In this document: positions 43,323 through 56,060 of the stretch, piece by piece | How the letters are laid out: each line of letters opens with the position of its first letter | Numbering within the stretch: the first letter of the stretch is position 1 | DNA from: Simmondsia chinensis | Taxonomy: Eukaryota; Streptophyta; Magnoliopsida; Caryophyllales; Simmondsiaceae | DNA length: 64,000 nucleotides | Assembly: GCA_018398585.1 (NCBI GenBank) | Contig: JAGTTD010000008.1 | Span: 6,026,501 to 6,090,500 of the forward strand | Direction of reading: 5' to 3' | Position numbers and translations under genes: made by a program | The notes under the pieces: model-generated | What the model was told of the DNA's origin: nothing | Database searches by the model: none | What the model saw: only the letters and a program-made list of their open reading frames with translations

Positions 43323-46030
43323 TTGTAATCTCCTTTTAAATATTTTTCTATATACTATACAATACATACAGCGTTGCTTTTACTATATTCCTGTGTCCCC
43401 CTTTTGGCAAGGATGTGCATTGAATGCAAAGACAGCACCGTTGTACTCCCACCTAATACTTGCCACTCAACTACGTAAGTAGGAAGTACACTATAAATAT
43501 TCCATCCCTCCCTACGTGTGCATGTATACGCATAATTCTTTTAATACAAAATCAATCCCTTATTCTAGGGTCTTTTTGTTCCCTTTCAAACTAGCGAATT
43601 CCGTGTAACGCACAGTATGGTATATTCATATTCCTTTAGATAATGCAAGATTTAAAATGTCATCAATATATAAATTAGTTTTTCCCTATATGATGCTGAA
43701 GGGAGGAGAGGTGAGGTAATGACCTAGAAATCCAAAAACAAAGAAATAGAGACTTTTAAAAGAAGGAACTTGTAATTATTATATAATATAAATAGTTTGA
43801 AGAATGGTGTAAAAGGATGTAATATTTGTAATTCGTTATTGGTAAATTTACTGTCGCCTCGCTATTTTGCTCATACTACGCATGAGTTGCAATATGGTGA
43901 TGCTACTAATGAGTAAGAGTTAGATGAGAGATTTATTTTATGCCCCATTTTTCTTCAATAAATAGCGTTGAACTGCATTACAGAACATGCGCACTAGCAA
44001 ACATGAGGCTTGACCAGTCAAAACGACCGGCAAAAGAGCAGAAAAAAGTACAAAAATGCAAGTAAATTAAATGACATCACATATACCTTGATAAATTTGA
44101 AATTAAATTGGAGAATAAACTGCACAAACTCATTGCCCATGGTACCCCGCATAGTCCTGATAAATTTGAAATTAAATCCATCATACCCCGGAGCTTTGAA
44201 CGAAATTATTAGAAAAAATTAAATTTAAAATTTGAAATGACTCTACTTAGTTTATGCCCTTAAACAACGCTGTTTAGATTATATTATTAGATGCATGTAA
44301 CTTTTAAACAAAATATCTTCAAAAAGTTTATGAATTAAAAAAATAATATGTTAAACGTTAGGGTATTAATGTATAATTTATCAAAAAAAATATCATATAA
44401 ATTGCAAGTCCACATTTTTTTAATACGGTTAGTAAAGGGCATTAGATGCTTCTTTATATAATTAAAAAAAAAAAGGACCAATATATGGTGAAATAAAATC
44501 AGACAAAAATATTAAAACGACATAAATTCCAATTATCCCTATCTCCAGTAGTACAGTGATGAGGAGTTATACAAAGCCGTGTGTACAATCTGCGCAAATT
44601 AATAAGTGCAACTAAAGATCTTGTAATATTTATTAGTTTATAGAAAATAATATTTTATAAATTTCTACCTTATATATCTATTACCTATGGTTTGCTCCAG
44701 AGAGTAGTCTTCCCTAAATCCCCTCAACGCTTTCCACAAATAATGAATGTCGGATTCAATTACAGGTCTCGGGCACCACATTCTAGAGACTTTACTAGCT
44801 GAATCAGCTGGCATCCACATATATATTTGTGCGTGTGCATGTATGTATGTTCTATATATACTCAAACCATTTTTTTTTGATAATTTTGAGCATAGCTCGA
44901 ACACAAAAGTGGCGACCTAAGTTAGGTCCCGATGATACATAACTCAAAAGAACAAAATAAAATAAGAAAAATGGCCCCATAACACTTTCAAACCAGGACA
45001 CAACTTACATAGATCGCCCCTATGATATCTTGAACTAACTCCCTGCACTCAAGATTGTGATCTTCTACCCGGTTGCCACGACTTGATACTTTTTACCGAA
45101 CACGCTACCTCTGATGGTGAATATGGAAACTCTGAACACCAAGCCTTGATCCAGAAACCCAACCATAAGTTCTGCAATTTTGAAATCCGACATAAAAACT
45201 GACTAAGCTAATGATAGAAAAAGAAAAAGAAAAAACATAATAAGTACTTATGATATTTAATTACATTTAACGCAAAGCAACATAAAAAGAAAAAGTCAAT
45301 GCAATTGAGAAAATCAGAGAGAGAAGGAGAGAGGGGGGCCTTAACGTAATCCTCAACATACATTCCATTGAAAAAAAATAAAATTTTCACCTCAAATATA
45401 TCTTTCACTAACTTATTCTCTAAAGTAAAACCAAAAAAATCCACAAGTTTTCTAAAAAAAAGGAGCACAATAGGACAAAGCTAAATTTAATAAAATATAA
45501 ATATAATAATATATAATATGATATAATTTACTAAAAATAAATATCATTCAAATATCACTTGATAAATAAGAACCAATGCAACAAAATGCGATGGCATAAT
45601 CTTATAGAAACAGTTGGTATAGTTTGTAATTTTTTTTTTTATCCCCTTTTTTTGGCTATGATGGTGGCTAGCTCTGTATTTCTTTAATGCACGCCTTTAT
45701 GCGGATTGGATCAGGCCCTGCTTTTACGAAGTTGCTTGTTTTTATACTGCAAGTTCTGTCGTTAATTATTAAAAAAGAAAAAAAAGAAGTAAGAGTAGTA
45801 TATAAAGGTATGGAGCACAAAGGAGAGGGAGCAAAGGCAACGAGGTCAGAGGTTTCAGTGGACCCCTTTTTCATGCTGCTTCCTCTACCAACAAGCCACC
45901 CCCATTTACTTCTACAATAATGCTTTGCTTTTTTTTTTTTTTTTTTTTTTTTCTAACAGATCAATTTTTTTGTAATTTTTTTTCCCTTTTTTATTGGGGG
46001 AGGGGTTGGTATAAAGTTCCACTCGTGCAG
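43323..46030. other. AT-rich intergenic DNA
   Basis: No gene is recognised. CACTATAAATATTCC near 43,490 is a good TATA box followed by a CT-rich stretch, yet no ORF follows. A LINE tail is listed separately at 44,869. A long T run lies at about 45,930-45,951. Confidence 0.5.
44869..45190 (-). mobile_element. L1-type LINE 3' end fragment
   Basis: A T run followed by GATAATTTTGAGCATAGCTCGAACAC on the plus strand is the complement of the GTTCGAGCTATGCTC sequence seen before the poly(A) of many plant L1 LINEs. The upstream part resembles 3' untranslated sequence. The left T run is short and no TSD was found. Confidence 0.4.
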
Positions 46031-46039
46031 TAGAGATCA

Positions 46040-46170
46040 ACAACAACAACAACAATATATATCCAGTGTATCAAGGGCTCCCGTATACGCAGGCTCGGGG
46101 TTGGGGATGGAATGTATGCAGCTTTACTCCTTCAAGTGTTACCCTAAAGAGATACCGTGTCCGAATTCAA
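46040..46170 (-). mobile_element. Short RTE LINE tail with 9-bp TSD
   Basis: On the minus strand it ends in (TTG)n, with GGAGTAAAGCTGCATACATT upstream, the same 3' region as the RTE LINEs here. TAGAGATCA occurs at 46,031-46,039 and again at 46,171-46,179, a perfect 9-bp TSD. At about 130 bp it is a strongly 5'-truncated LINE or a SINE that uses the same tail. Confidence 0.75.
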
Positions 46171-46179
46171 TAGAGATCA

Positions 46180-46582
46180 CGAAATCAAATAAAAGAAATG
46201 AGCAAGTCGTTATATTATATGATGTCGTGATGTGATTTTTGAAGTCTGTGACGCTTGCTTTCGATCTCCACGTTGCGACTGCAAGCTTTGTGCATGCAGA
46301 AGAGCTGAGAATGGGATGGTGCATAATTGGATCCAGGTTACTCATTCTCTAATCTTTGTTATTATTTATAATTGTTAAAGTGACATACTTTAAATAGTTT
46401 TTTGTGATTGTGATGTTTTCTTTTTAGTAGTTATCACTTATAATATTAATATCGTGATAGTTTAAGGTATAAAGTGGCTATTTTTTTTATATATACTTAA
46501 TGTCCAATAATCATTCGTGTAAGAGAACATAATGGAGTACAAAATTATGTTTATGTTTTCACTCGATAACATGAACTCATAA
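46180..46582. other. AT-rich spacer
   Basis: Nothing recognised. Confidence 0.5.
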
Positions 46583-46591
46583 AAGAGTTTA

Positions 46592-47740
46592 GGGCAAAAT
46601 ACAGTAAGACCTCTTAACATTACAATTAATCACAACACACCCCCTTCACTTTCAATTTTAAAAATAGCCCCCTGAATTTTGCAATTAAGCATAACAAATG
46701 GCCCCCTGAAATTTGCAAATTAACACAACACACCCATGTATTTTTAATTTCATAAAATAGCCCCCTAAACTTTATTATTAGTCACAACTCACCTTTTGAA
46801 CTTTGTTAATAAATATGACACACCACTTAGACTTTATAAATTTCAAAATAAAAAAGTATGAAATTAAAAATTTGAATAAATTATGAAAGATAATTTTTTA
46901 GAAAAGTGTAAAATAATTTAAAATTTTATTTTTCAATATTTTTAAAACATATTTTATTCAGTATTTGTTTTCAAATTTTTAATTTCGTATTTTTTTAGTT
47001 TTAAATTTTTAACCTGATTTTAGAATTTATTTTTTTAAAAAATATTATATTTTCTCTTATAGTATTTCTTTAGAAATTTTAAAAAAATATTTTTTTATAT
47101 TCTATTTACTATATTAATTAAAATAATTATTTTTTTTATAAATATAAAAAATCTATCTTATCTATTATCTAAAAATATAAAGTTCATATCTTTCGTCTAA
47201 AAACCTAGTTTCTTATCTTATGTATAGAACTAAAAAATCTCTCATTTTTAACTTGATACAAAGCTCTTACTTTTCATCTAAAATATAAATTTCTATATTT
47301 TGTATAAAACTGAAAAATCCTTTATTTTTAATTTGATAGATTTTTATTTTTAAAATTTTTCCATAATTTATTTTAAACTTCAAATTTTCATATATTTTTC
47401 AAAAAAATATCTTTCATAATTTATTCAAAATTTTTAATTTCATACTTTTTATTTTGAAATTTATAAATGCCTAAGTGGTGCGTTATGTTTTGTAACAAGG
47501 TTCAAGGGGTGAGTTGTGACTAATAACAAAGTTTAGGGGACTATTTTATGAAATTAAAAGTGCAGAGGGTGTGTTGTGTTAATTTGCGAAGTTCAGGGGG
47601 GCTATTTTTTGAAATTGAATGTGCAGGGGGTGTGTCGTGTTTAATTGTAAAGTTCAGGGCGCTATTTTTTAAAATTGAAAGTGCAGAGGGTGTGTTATGA
47701 TTAATTGCAAACTTCAGGGGGTCTCACTATATTTTGCCCA
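46592..47740. mobile_element. Mutator-like foldback element, 1,149 bp, perfect 9-bp TSD
   Basis: The ends are GGGCAAAATACAGTAAGACC and, as complement of the right end, GGGCAAAATATAGTGAGACC. The inverted repeats extend about 340 bp on each side. They are flanked by AAGAGTTTA at 46,583-46,591 and 47,741-47,749, a perfect 9-bp TSD as made by Mutator-type transposases. Each arm is made of about four tandem units of roughly 60 bp (GAAAGTGCAGAGGGTGTGTT and GTTCAGGGGGCTATTTTTT). The core is AT-rich and has no transposase. Confidence 0.9.
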
Positions 47741-47749
47741 AGAGTTTAT

Positions 47750-49355
47750 TTTTTGAATATGTCCAAGCCTTGCTTTTCTGCCGATTTAATCTTGACTACC
47801 TAACAAACAAATTTAATTCACCTAAAAACTTGTTAGGCTCGATGCTCATTTGAACCTATTTAAACATTAATTGAGCTTCGCTCAAAGATTATCGAGCATG
47901 AAAGCTTTAGGCTTGACTTGCTTTATAAATATTATAGATCTACATCTATACAAAGACATTCCTTCTTTCTCCTATATAAATCCTGCTAGTTTGCATACCA
48001 TCATCAAAGTAAGGGGCAACATATGGGCCTTACTTTGTTTATGATGTGCAATTAAGCTTCCAACTAGAGGCTCTTGTATTTTTGTATTACTTTTGTTGCT
48101 TATCTAGAAAGACATGTATTTTTTTGCGGATAATATCCTGTCCACACTTCTCAACAAAACAAAAGCGATGACTTGCTTTAGCTCAAGGTAAAACTAGGCA
48201 TCTATTAGATTTAGTCTTGGCTCGTTCAATCTTGTTTAGATTCCTAGGCACTAAGGCCATACTATGTCTCAAAATTTTCAAGTAAATCTCAGCATTTTGT
48301 TTTTTTTTTTTTTTTCTCTATTTTCTCTTATCGTCGGATTTTTCAGATCTTGATTGGTATCTAAACCGATCCTTAATATTACCCTTTTCTCTTAACGTGA
48401 GGGAAAACTAGCCTTATATTTAAAATCCCCCATGTCTTTGAGGGGAACAAATCGTACATATTTAGAATAGTATACGAGCAATATTAGCGCTAGACAGTTA
48501 ATAATGTTTATAATAATCGACGGAACATAGTATAAATACAATATACTAAAAATAGTATTAACATACTTTAAGACAAAAAAGGCAATACTTTGGACTCGGT
48601 CCAAAAAGGCCCCAAACATGTGAGAAATATTATCTATTCCACTCGATACATTTAGAAATATAATTCTTAAGATACTCGAAATATTTTTAAAGATATTTTA
48701 GAAGTTTCAAAATTATTTCAAATGTATTCCAAAAAATTTTAGTTATTTTCTCTCTCTCCTTTTTTTTTTTTTTCCAGAATCCTAAATCATAAAAAACTAA
48801 CGAATGTTAACGATGTTACATTAAGGTAAGACATTTTAAATTTTTGGATAGTTTAAGTGTGATATTATAAAAATTAAAAAATTTAGTGGATTTTTAGTAC
48901 AAAAATTCTATTGTCAACGAAATATTTTAAAAGCTCCATTGGGATATTTACAATAGTATCATTTTGCTCTGGGCACAGGCACAAGGCACACACGACACTA
49001 GTAAATCGTGTTTGTAACTGTTCATCCAATGAGTTCGAGGAGCTGGGTACAACTTAGTTTTGATTAATAAGGCATGTGCCAGATATGTGATAAAATTAAC
49101 TTATAAGAAATTAAATGAGCACTTGAGTCTGTTATTAGGGATGTTACTAAGGCATCAAATCTCAAGTTTGAGAAGGTTATCAGGGATGCTGAGGAAAGAC
49201 AATATCCAACTTGAGATGGTTACCTGAGATGTCAAAGAAAGACGTGAGCTTGAAGATAAAAGAGGGCTTGGCGACCATCAACATGTGATTGATATGCCAG
49301 ATTTTCCCCCCAAGCAGAGCATGGAAGTTCAAGGCTCAGACAGAGAGAGTGACTA
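47750..49355. other. AT-rich intergenic DNA
   Basis: No recognisable coding sequence. T runs lie near 48,300 and 48,760. 49,060-49,350 has less biased composition, but its frames are closed. Confidence 0.5.
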
Positions 49356-50360
49356 TGTTAACGTTTACAACGAGTTAGCTTGAGTAAACTTGTTACAAGT
49401 CGCGAAATGCAAAAGAATGAATTATAGACACGAGATCTCAAAATCTAAATGCAAGAAAAACGATGAACACCAGGATTTAACGAGGTTCAGACCCTAAAAT
49501 TAGTCCTACATCCTCAGCTTCCTAATCTTAGAGAGATCTCCACTATTAAGATGATTATTATAGGTTAAAGACGGATTACAAACTGATAATCAACAAATAC
49601 AAAGCAAGAACTCAAATAAAAAAATCAGTCTTGGCTTCTAAGACAGAACCCTAACATACAAACCCTAGATCTTGAACTTCTTCTTATCAGTAGCTTCAGT
49701 CTTCCATGAATTTTGACTCATAAGCTTTGAATTTACATGAAAGAAGCTCAGAGAAGCATCTTTGGTTTACGGTTTCACGAAAGAGGCAAGATAGAGCAGA
49801 GGAAACCAGAGAATTGGGGGAAAAAAGAAAGATGCAAATGAAACACACATTGTTCTCCAACCCTAATTCGGGCTTTATACCCCCACCCCAAATCCGTGGC
49901 TAAGCCCATCTCCTCAAAACAACTATTCTTTATATCTCTTCCAATGGTGAAGAAATGCCAAAAGAAACACAAATCTAAGGGCCAGAAACACACCGCCTTA
50001 GTGCAAATCAATGGAGGAAAGGGGGACATGTGTCAGCTAAAGCAACGGAAACAAGTACGGCAGGGTAGCACGGGCAGTGGTAGGGTAGGTAAAATCGTAC
50101 AAATGGGCAGGGGCACTTTGGACAATATCCAAACATGCCAAAATTCAACTTTTAGTACAAGAATGCCCTCCAAGTTGCACTTATTGACCAAATTGCCATT
50201 CCATACTCCAAACATTAAAGTTCTATGTTTTGAGTTCTCATTTAACATGAAATGATGCGTTTCATACTTGTAATAATACCTACTTTGTAGCTAATCCCAT
50301 TTTAATCTAATCTTGTTTATTAGGCATGGTTTAGGCAATATATGTACCAATTAGCATCCA
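49356..50360 (-). repeat. 3' LTR of copia element 2
   Basis: 1,005 bp. It holds a TATA box on the minus strand (GGGGTATAAAGCCC near 49,875). Confidence 0.92.
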
Positions 50361-52400
50361 ACTATCTCCACCTTGGTATTCTTATGGACTAACAACTAGA
50401 TTCTCTCTCTGAATAGGGGGCATTTTCGCAAACCAATTTACCCTAGGTTTCAATCCGTTTGGACAAGCTTAATAAACCTTATAAACTTTTCCAATGGAAG
50501 GGACTTTGTACCCATGTCTGTGGGGTTCTCCTTAGTATATATATTCAGCAAATCAGCTTGGCTTGCATTTAATTGATACATGATAAAATACCTTCTTACA
50601 GCAAGGTGGTTTGTCCTATCATGAAATTTAGGATTTCTACATAATGCTATTCTTGATTGACTATCATAATATATCTTAGGTGGCCTTAGGTCAAGTTTGA
50701 TTTTAGATAGAAGCCCTCAAAGCCATATACCTTTTTGAACAACATCTAAAATTACAATAAATTCAGCTTTAGTAGTTGAAAGTGAAGTTAAAGATTGTAA
50801 CATAAACCTCCAACTTATTGCTCCATTGTTTAAAGTAAAAATATAGGTTGAAGTTGATTTCTTTCAATCTAAATCCTCAGCAAAATCAACATCAACATAC
50901 CCAACTAATTTAAAGTTACTTTGTTCACTTCCGAGGGTCAAACCTAAGTTCAATGTACACTTTGCGTACCTTAATAGCCACTTAACGCCAATCAAGTGAA
51001 CTTTATCAGGATTGGCCATAAACCTAGACAAAACACTCAATAGGAAAGGCTAGGTTTGGCCAGGTACATGTTATAGCATACATCAAGGATTCTATGGTAT
51101 TAGCGTAAGGTATACTAGCCATTCTAAGTCTTTCTTCCTCAGTTTTAGGGCATTGTTTTGCTAAAAGTTTATATTGAGATGTCATGGGTAGTTAAACTGT
51201 TTAGAATCATACAAATTAAACTTTTTTAATACATTAATCAAATAATGGTTTGACTTAAATGAATAGTTTTAAGCGATTTGTCTCTTATGATATCCATTCC
51301 CAATATTCTCTTAGCTTCACCCATATCTTTCATGTCATAGCAGTCGTTTAACCTCTCTTTCAAGTCGAGAATATGTTTTTTGGACCTGCTAGCTAAGAGT
51401 ATGTTATCAACATAGATTATTAGGAAAATAGCATTATCGCCATGAACATTCTTGAAGTAAAACAAGTGTCATGATTAGATTTCACAAAATTATTATCATC
51501 AAATCTCTTGTATCACTGCCGTAGCGAGTGATTTAAACCATATACTAATCTTTTTAGCTAACAAACTAAGTCATACTGGTTTAATAGAACCTTTAGACTG
51601 AGCCATGAGGATCTCCTTCTTAAGCTTACAACGTAAAAAAATCGGTTTTTACATCCATTTGGTCTAGGTATATATCAACTTTTATATTCAAACACATAAT
51701 CAAATGAATAGTACTGTATTCTACAACATGAGAGAAAATTTTAGTACAGTCCACACTCTCCTTCTAGGTGAAACCCTTGGCTACTAACGTAGCTTTAAAC
51801 CTAGGTTTACCTTTAGGGGTTTTAGGTTATTTTACCTTAAACGCCCACTTAGAACCCACCAATTTCTTATCCTTTGGCATAGGGACTAAGATCCAAGTCT
51901 GGTTCTTCCTTAGGCTCTCCAATACAACAACCATGGCATTCAGCCACTCTGCTGAATGCCTGCTCTTAATGACCTGACTATAGGACATAGGCTCAGACTC
52001 TACATACTCCAAAGTAGTATTAAGGACATAGGCTATACAGTCAACAAAACCGTACCTATCAGGAGCACTAATGTATCTTCTTATCGTATTTCTGGCCAGT
52101 TGGTAATTATCTAGGTTCTGTTCAATACCCATAGGTTCAGTTTTAGGCCTGAGATGGGCTGGTTCATGTTTGTTTTCATCTGGATCATGGTCATTTTCAT
52201 CTAAGTTATCCTCCAAATCAGTCCTAAAATTGATTAGGTTAGGTGGGTTCACCTTAAACTCAAATATATTAGGATCAAAGGTCCTAACAGAGGTTGGACT
52301 TTTTTCAAGTCGTTCTTTAAGGTAGGACACCTCATCTTCATTGAAGGCAACTTCCCTACTAAATATAGTTTCTTTTTTTCCTATTTACATCCTTAACACC
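50361..52400 (-). pseudogene. Copia RT and RNase H, catalytic Asp changed
   Basis: The region before RT (52,330-51,827, open for 167 codons) contains AEWLNAMVVVLESLRKNQTW and KLVGSKWAFKVK. The catalytic box reads IIYVDNILLA (about 51,410), so the second Asp of YVDD is Asn. RNase H follows with LVGYVDVDFAEDLD (about 50,910), STTKAEFI and KFHDRTNHLAVRRYFI, and ends near 50,480. Several stops are present. Confidence 0.88.
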
Positions 52401-52589
52401 TAAGATATAAACTTTTTCCTCAAAAGGATACCTAAGTAAATGCCTTTAATAGCCATAGGTTCCAATTTTCCTTCGTTCTAGTGTGCAAAGCTTGAACAAT
52501 CGAAAACCTTTGAATTTTCTTAATTCATTGGTTTTATAATCCAAATACTTTTAAGGAACACCATTTTTAAAGATAAATTTGGGGACTTA

Positions 52590-53480
52590 TTTATCAAATA
52601 GGTTACTATATTAACGGCTTTCCCCCAAATTTATTTTGACAAACCAGATGAAAAGAGCATACATCTAAATCTATCTAAAAGAGTTCTGTCTATCCTCTCA
52701 GCAGCACCATTGTATTGGTGAGGTTTTCTAACTATCGTATGTCTTTTAATTCCATTTTCACTACACAAAGCATGAAATTCTTTATTCACAAACTCAAGGC
52801 CATTGTTTGTTCTAAGTATTTTAACTTTCTTACCTATGTGGTTCTGAACTAAGTTTTTCCACTTAACAAAGGTTTCAAATGCCTCATTCTAATATTTCAG
52901 CAAACAAACCTGAACTTTAAGTAAGAAATCATCAACAACAGATAGAAAGTAACATGCTCCACCCATTGTGGGAACCCTAGAGGGCCCCCACAGATTAGAA
53001 TGCACATAGTCAACAATGACATTAGTAACATATGAATCAGCAAAGAGTGCAATCCTATGATGCTTATCAAAGATGCAGTGATCACAAAAATCAAATTCGG
53101 ACACAACATCATACTCAAACACACCCTATTTCTGTAATTCCAACAGAGCACTTTCTAATATTTGACCTAACCTCCTATGGCATAGGTTAGTGGTGTCCTT
53201 AGGGCTTTTCATGGCCACATTACCCTTCCCAGTGCAACCTCCCCCTTTAGGACATAAAGACCATTCTTGACCACCCCCCTTAAATACAACTAAGGCTCCT
53301 CACAGGACCTTCATCTCTCCCTTATAGGCCTTAAGGATAAAGCTAGCTAGGTCAAGTTGCCCTAAGATCATGTTTCTTTTTATTTATGGGACGTTCCTAA
53401 CACCCACTAGAACAAAGGTGGTCCAACTAGTTAGCCTAACCCTAACTGACCCATCCCTTAAAACCGTACACACATAGTTA
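52590..53480 (-). pseudogene. Copia integrase, both core Asp replaced
   Basis: The zinc-binding part holds FCDHCIFDKHHRI (about 53,080). The core reads VDYVHSNLWGPSRV (about 52,990), where the family has Asp before Leu, and LRTNNGLEF (about 52,790), where the family has Asp before Asn. In both places Asp has become Asn. The Glu is kept in GAAERIDRTLL (about 52,700). The copy cannot be catalytic as it stands. Confidence 0.88.
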
Positions 53481-54400
53481 TTGCCGAACATAACCTTCCC
53501 CCCATTCACATTCTCATATTCAATGAAGTATGATATATCACATGTCATATGAAAGTTATATCCAGAATCAAGAATTCATTCATGCGTTGTAATATTAGCA
53601 TAAGCAAAAAGCACTTCACCATGTTCATTATCATCAGAAACAATGTTATCAGCATTGGCCTGGTTTTTATCAGGGTAGTAGCATTTAACATTTCCCATTT
53701 TACCACACTCAAAGCATTTAGTATTGGACATGTCCTTTCTAACTCTTGGCTGAGATCTATTCTTACTTTTTGTATGTTTCTTGTTTCGGTTATCCCTAGT
53801 CTTTGATCTGCCTCTGGCTGTTAATCCTTCACCATTATTATTATTGTTATTTTTGCTAACAGTGTATTTACCTTATTTTCTTAACTCTACAAGTGAAATA
53901 GTCTTTCCAATATATTTTAGGATATCTTTAAGGGACTTCAAGAACTTAAGAAAAGATCTTGACAGTATAACAACCTGGACTTCATCAAGTATTTCTATGA
54001 AACTCATTAGTTTATCTTCTAAAAGTTTACTTTTTCCCATTTTAAATGTGTAGAACTTTTCCATCTAAAGAACTTTGTTAGCTAAAGACTTAGAGGCCTA
54101 AAGTCGTTCTAACTTAGCCCAAATAGCAGAAGCACTAGTTTCACCGAATACTTTAGAAAGAACAACATTAGTCAAGCAAAGAAGGATATTACCATATGCT
54201 ATCGCTTCAATATTTTCTTTCTTCTTCTCTGAAAGACCGTCTAGCTTGTCTTTTTCTGTAAGTAATGCTGAGCTTGCTCCAAGGGACATTAGTAAGGCTT
54301 TGACGTTCACCTTCCAAAGCTCAAAATCATTTCTACCATTAAACTTCTCTATGTCGTATTTAGCTGAAGCCACCTCACTAAACTGTAATGCTCAACCGTG
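53481..54400 (-). pseudogene. Copia gag
   Basis: The ATG near 54,373 opens MASAKYDIEKFNGRNDFELW, followed by SKVFGETSASAIWAKLERL and, after a frameshift, ILDEVQVVILSRSFLKFLKS. A degenerate zinc knuckle CFECGKMGNVKC lies near 53,700. The protease region follows below 53,560. It is the common UBN2-type copia gag. Confidence 0.85.
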
Positions 54401-54414
54401 GCTCTAATACCACT
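54393..54414 (-). promoter_or_regulatory. Primer binding site, tRNA-iMet type
   Basis: Next to the 5' LTR the minus strand reads AGTGGTATTAGAGCCACGG, one base from the usual TGGTATCAGAGCCACGG. Confidence 0.85.
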
Positions 54415-55413
54415 TGTTAATGTTTTCAGTGAGTTAGCTTTAGTTAAACTTGTTACAAGTCACGAAAAGTAAAACAATGAATTATAGACACGAGATCTCA
54501 AAATCTAAACACAAGAACAACGATGAAAACTAGGATTTAACGAGGTTCAAATCCTAAAATTGGCCCTACATCCTTAGCTCCCTAATCTTAGAGATATCTC
54601 CACTATTAAAATGATTATTACAAGTTATAAACATATTACAAACCGATAAACAAGAAAATGCATCGCAAGAACTCAAATTATAGAATCAATCTTGGCTTCT
54701 AAGACAGAAACCTAACATACAAACTGTAGATCTTGAATGTCTTCTCACTAGTAGCTTCAATATGTCATGGATCTTGACTCACAAGCTTTGAATCGCCATG
54801 AAAGAGGCTCAGAGAAGCATATTAGGGTTAGTTTTGCACGAATGAAGCAAGACAAAGCAAAGAAAACCAGAGAATTGGGTGAAAATGGAGATTCAAATGA
54901 AGCACACAGTGTTCTCCAACCCTAATTCTCGCTTTAAATACCCCCTGATCCATGGCTAAGCCCATCTCCTCATTACAGCCGTTCTTTATATCTCATCCAA
55001 CGGTCCATAAATGCCCCAAGAAACACAAATCTAAGGGCTAGAAATGCATTGCCTTAGTACAGATAAACGATACATGTCAGTTAAAATAACAGACACAAAT
55101 ATGGCAGGGCAGCACAGGTAATGGCAAGGTAGGTAAATAGTACAAATGAGCAGAGGCACTTGAGGCAAGGTTCAGATGTGCCAAAATTCAACTTTTAGAA
55201 CAAGAACGCCTTCCAAGTTGCACTTATTTACCAAATTGCCATTTTAGTTATCAAACATTAAAGTGCTGCATTTTAAGTTCTCATTTAACATGAAATGACG
55301 TGCTTCATACTTGTAATAATAACTATTTTATTGCTAATCTCCTTTTAGCTTATTTTAACATAATCTTATTTACTAGGTATGGTTTAGGCCATATGTGTAC
55401 TAATTAGAATCCA
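54415..55413 (-). repeat. 5' LTR of copia element 2
   Basis: 999 bp, the partner of 49,356-50,360. Confidence 0.92.
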
Positions 55414-55640
55414 ATAGACTCTTTGCCAGATGACAAATTTTTAGAGACGATTATTTAGGGATAGAATTTATCTTTCTGTAAAAGGAATTAGAGATCGATT
55501 TGTTACTATTTAAAGATGGGAAATTTAGAGATGAAATAGGGACAAAAACTGTCTTTAATTAATTTAGAGATGAATGTTCCAAATTTTTCTCAATCAAAGA
55601 CGGGCTTTATACAAACTGCTGTCTCTACTTTTTAAATTAT
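55414..55640. other. AT-rich sequence with AGAGACG phrases
   Basis: Phrases such as TTTAGAGACGA and TAGAGATGAA recur, and similar wording appears again at 57,610-57,700. The two could be halves of an older element split by the LINE. No termini are seen. Confidence 0.35.
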
Positions 55641-56060
55641 AGATGGCATCTAATTGTCTCAAATTCCTGAAAAGGGCTATACTATCTACTATTGTCCGCT
55701 ACCTGGCCACCATCCCCAATGTTCTTCACTGCCAGTCTGTGTTGTTATCAGTCCCCTTCCGGTCATTGCCTGCTCTCTCTTCGCTCCATCTCTCTCTATG
55801 GTTATTATTATTTTGTATGTATTTTTTCAATACAAATCTATATTATTATATTGTATTTATTTTTTTAATACAAATCTATATTTTCAGAAATAAAATTGTA
55901 TGGATTTACCATTGTGTGTATTTTCGTTGGTTTACTCGTTTCTGTCTCATTTTAGTTTTGTGAATTGTGTGTGTCCTGTTGACTGTGGGTTTTTGGGCGT
56001 ATATACCTATTCTGCTTCTTGCCTAGGTTGTTCACTTACCCGCGTTAGGATAGCTAGTTT

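Larger units (their letters stand above)
49356..55413 (-). mobile_element. Ty1/copia element, 6.1 kb, degenerate
   Basis: LTRs of about 1.0 kb (49,356-50,360 and 54,415-55,413) share TGTTAA and ATCCA ends and are about nine-tenths identical by eye. A tRNA-iMet-type primer site and a CCAAGGTGGAGA polypurine tract lie next to them. Coding order on the minus strand is gag, integrase, RT, RNase H. I see no convincing TSD (GACTA on the left, ATAGA on the right). Confidence 0.92.

Noticed and set aside
43485..43520. TATA box CTATAAATA with CT-rich downstream sequence
   Set aside because: No coding or RNA gene follows, so I do not call a promoter.
45687..45920. 77-codon plus-strand open frame
   Set aside because: No family resemblance. 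It is in AT-rich intergenic DNA next to a T run.
49346..55425. TSD for copia element 2
   Set aside because: GACTA on the left and ATAGA on the right do not match, so no TSD is claimed.
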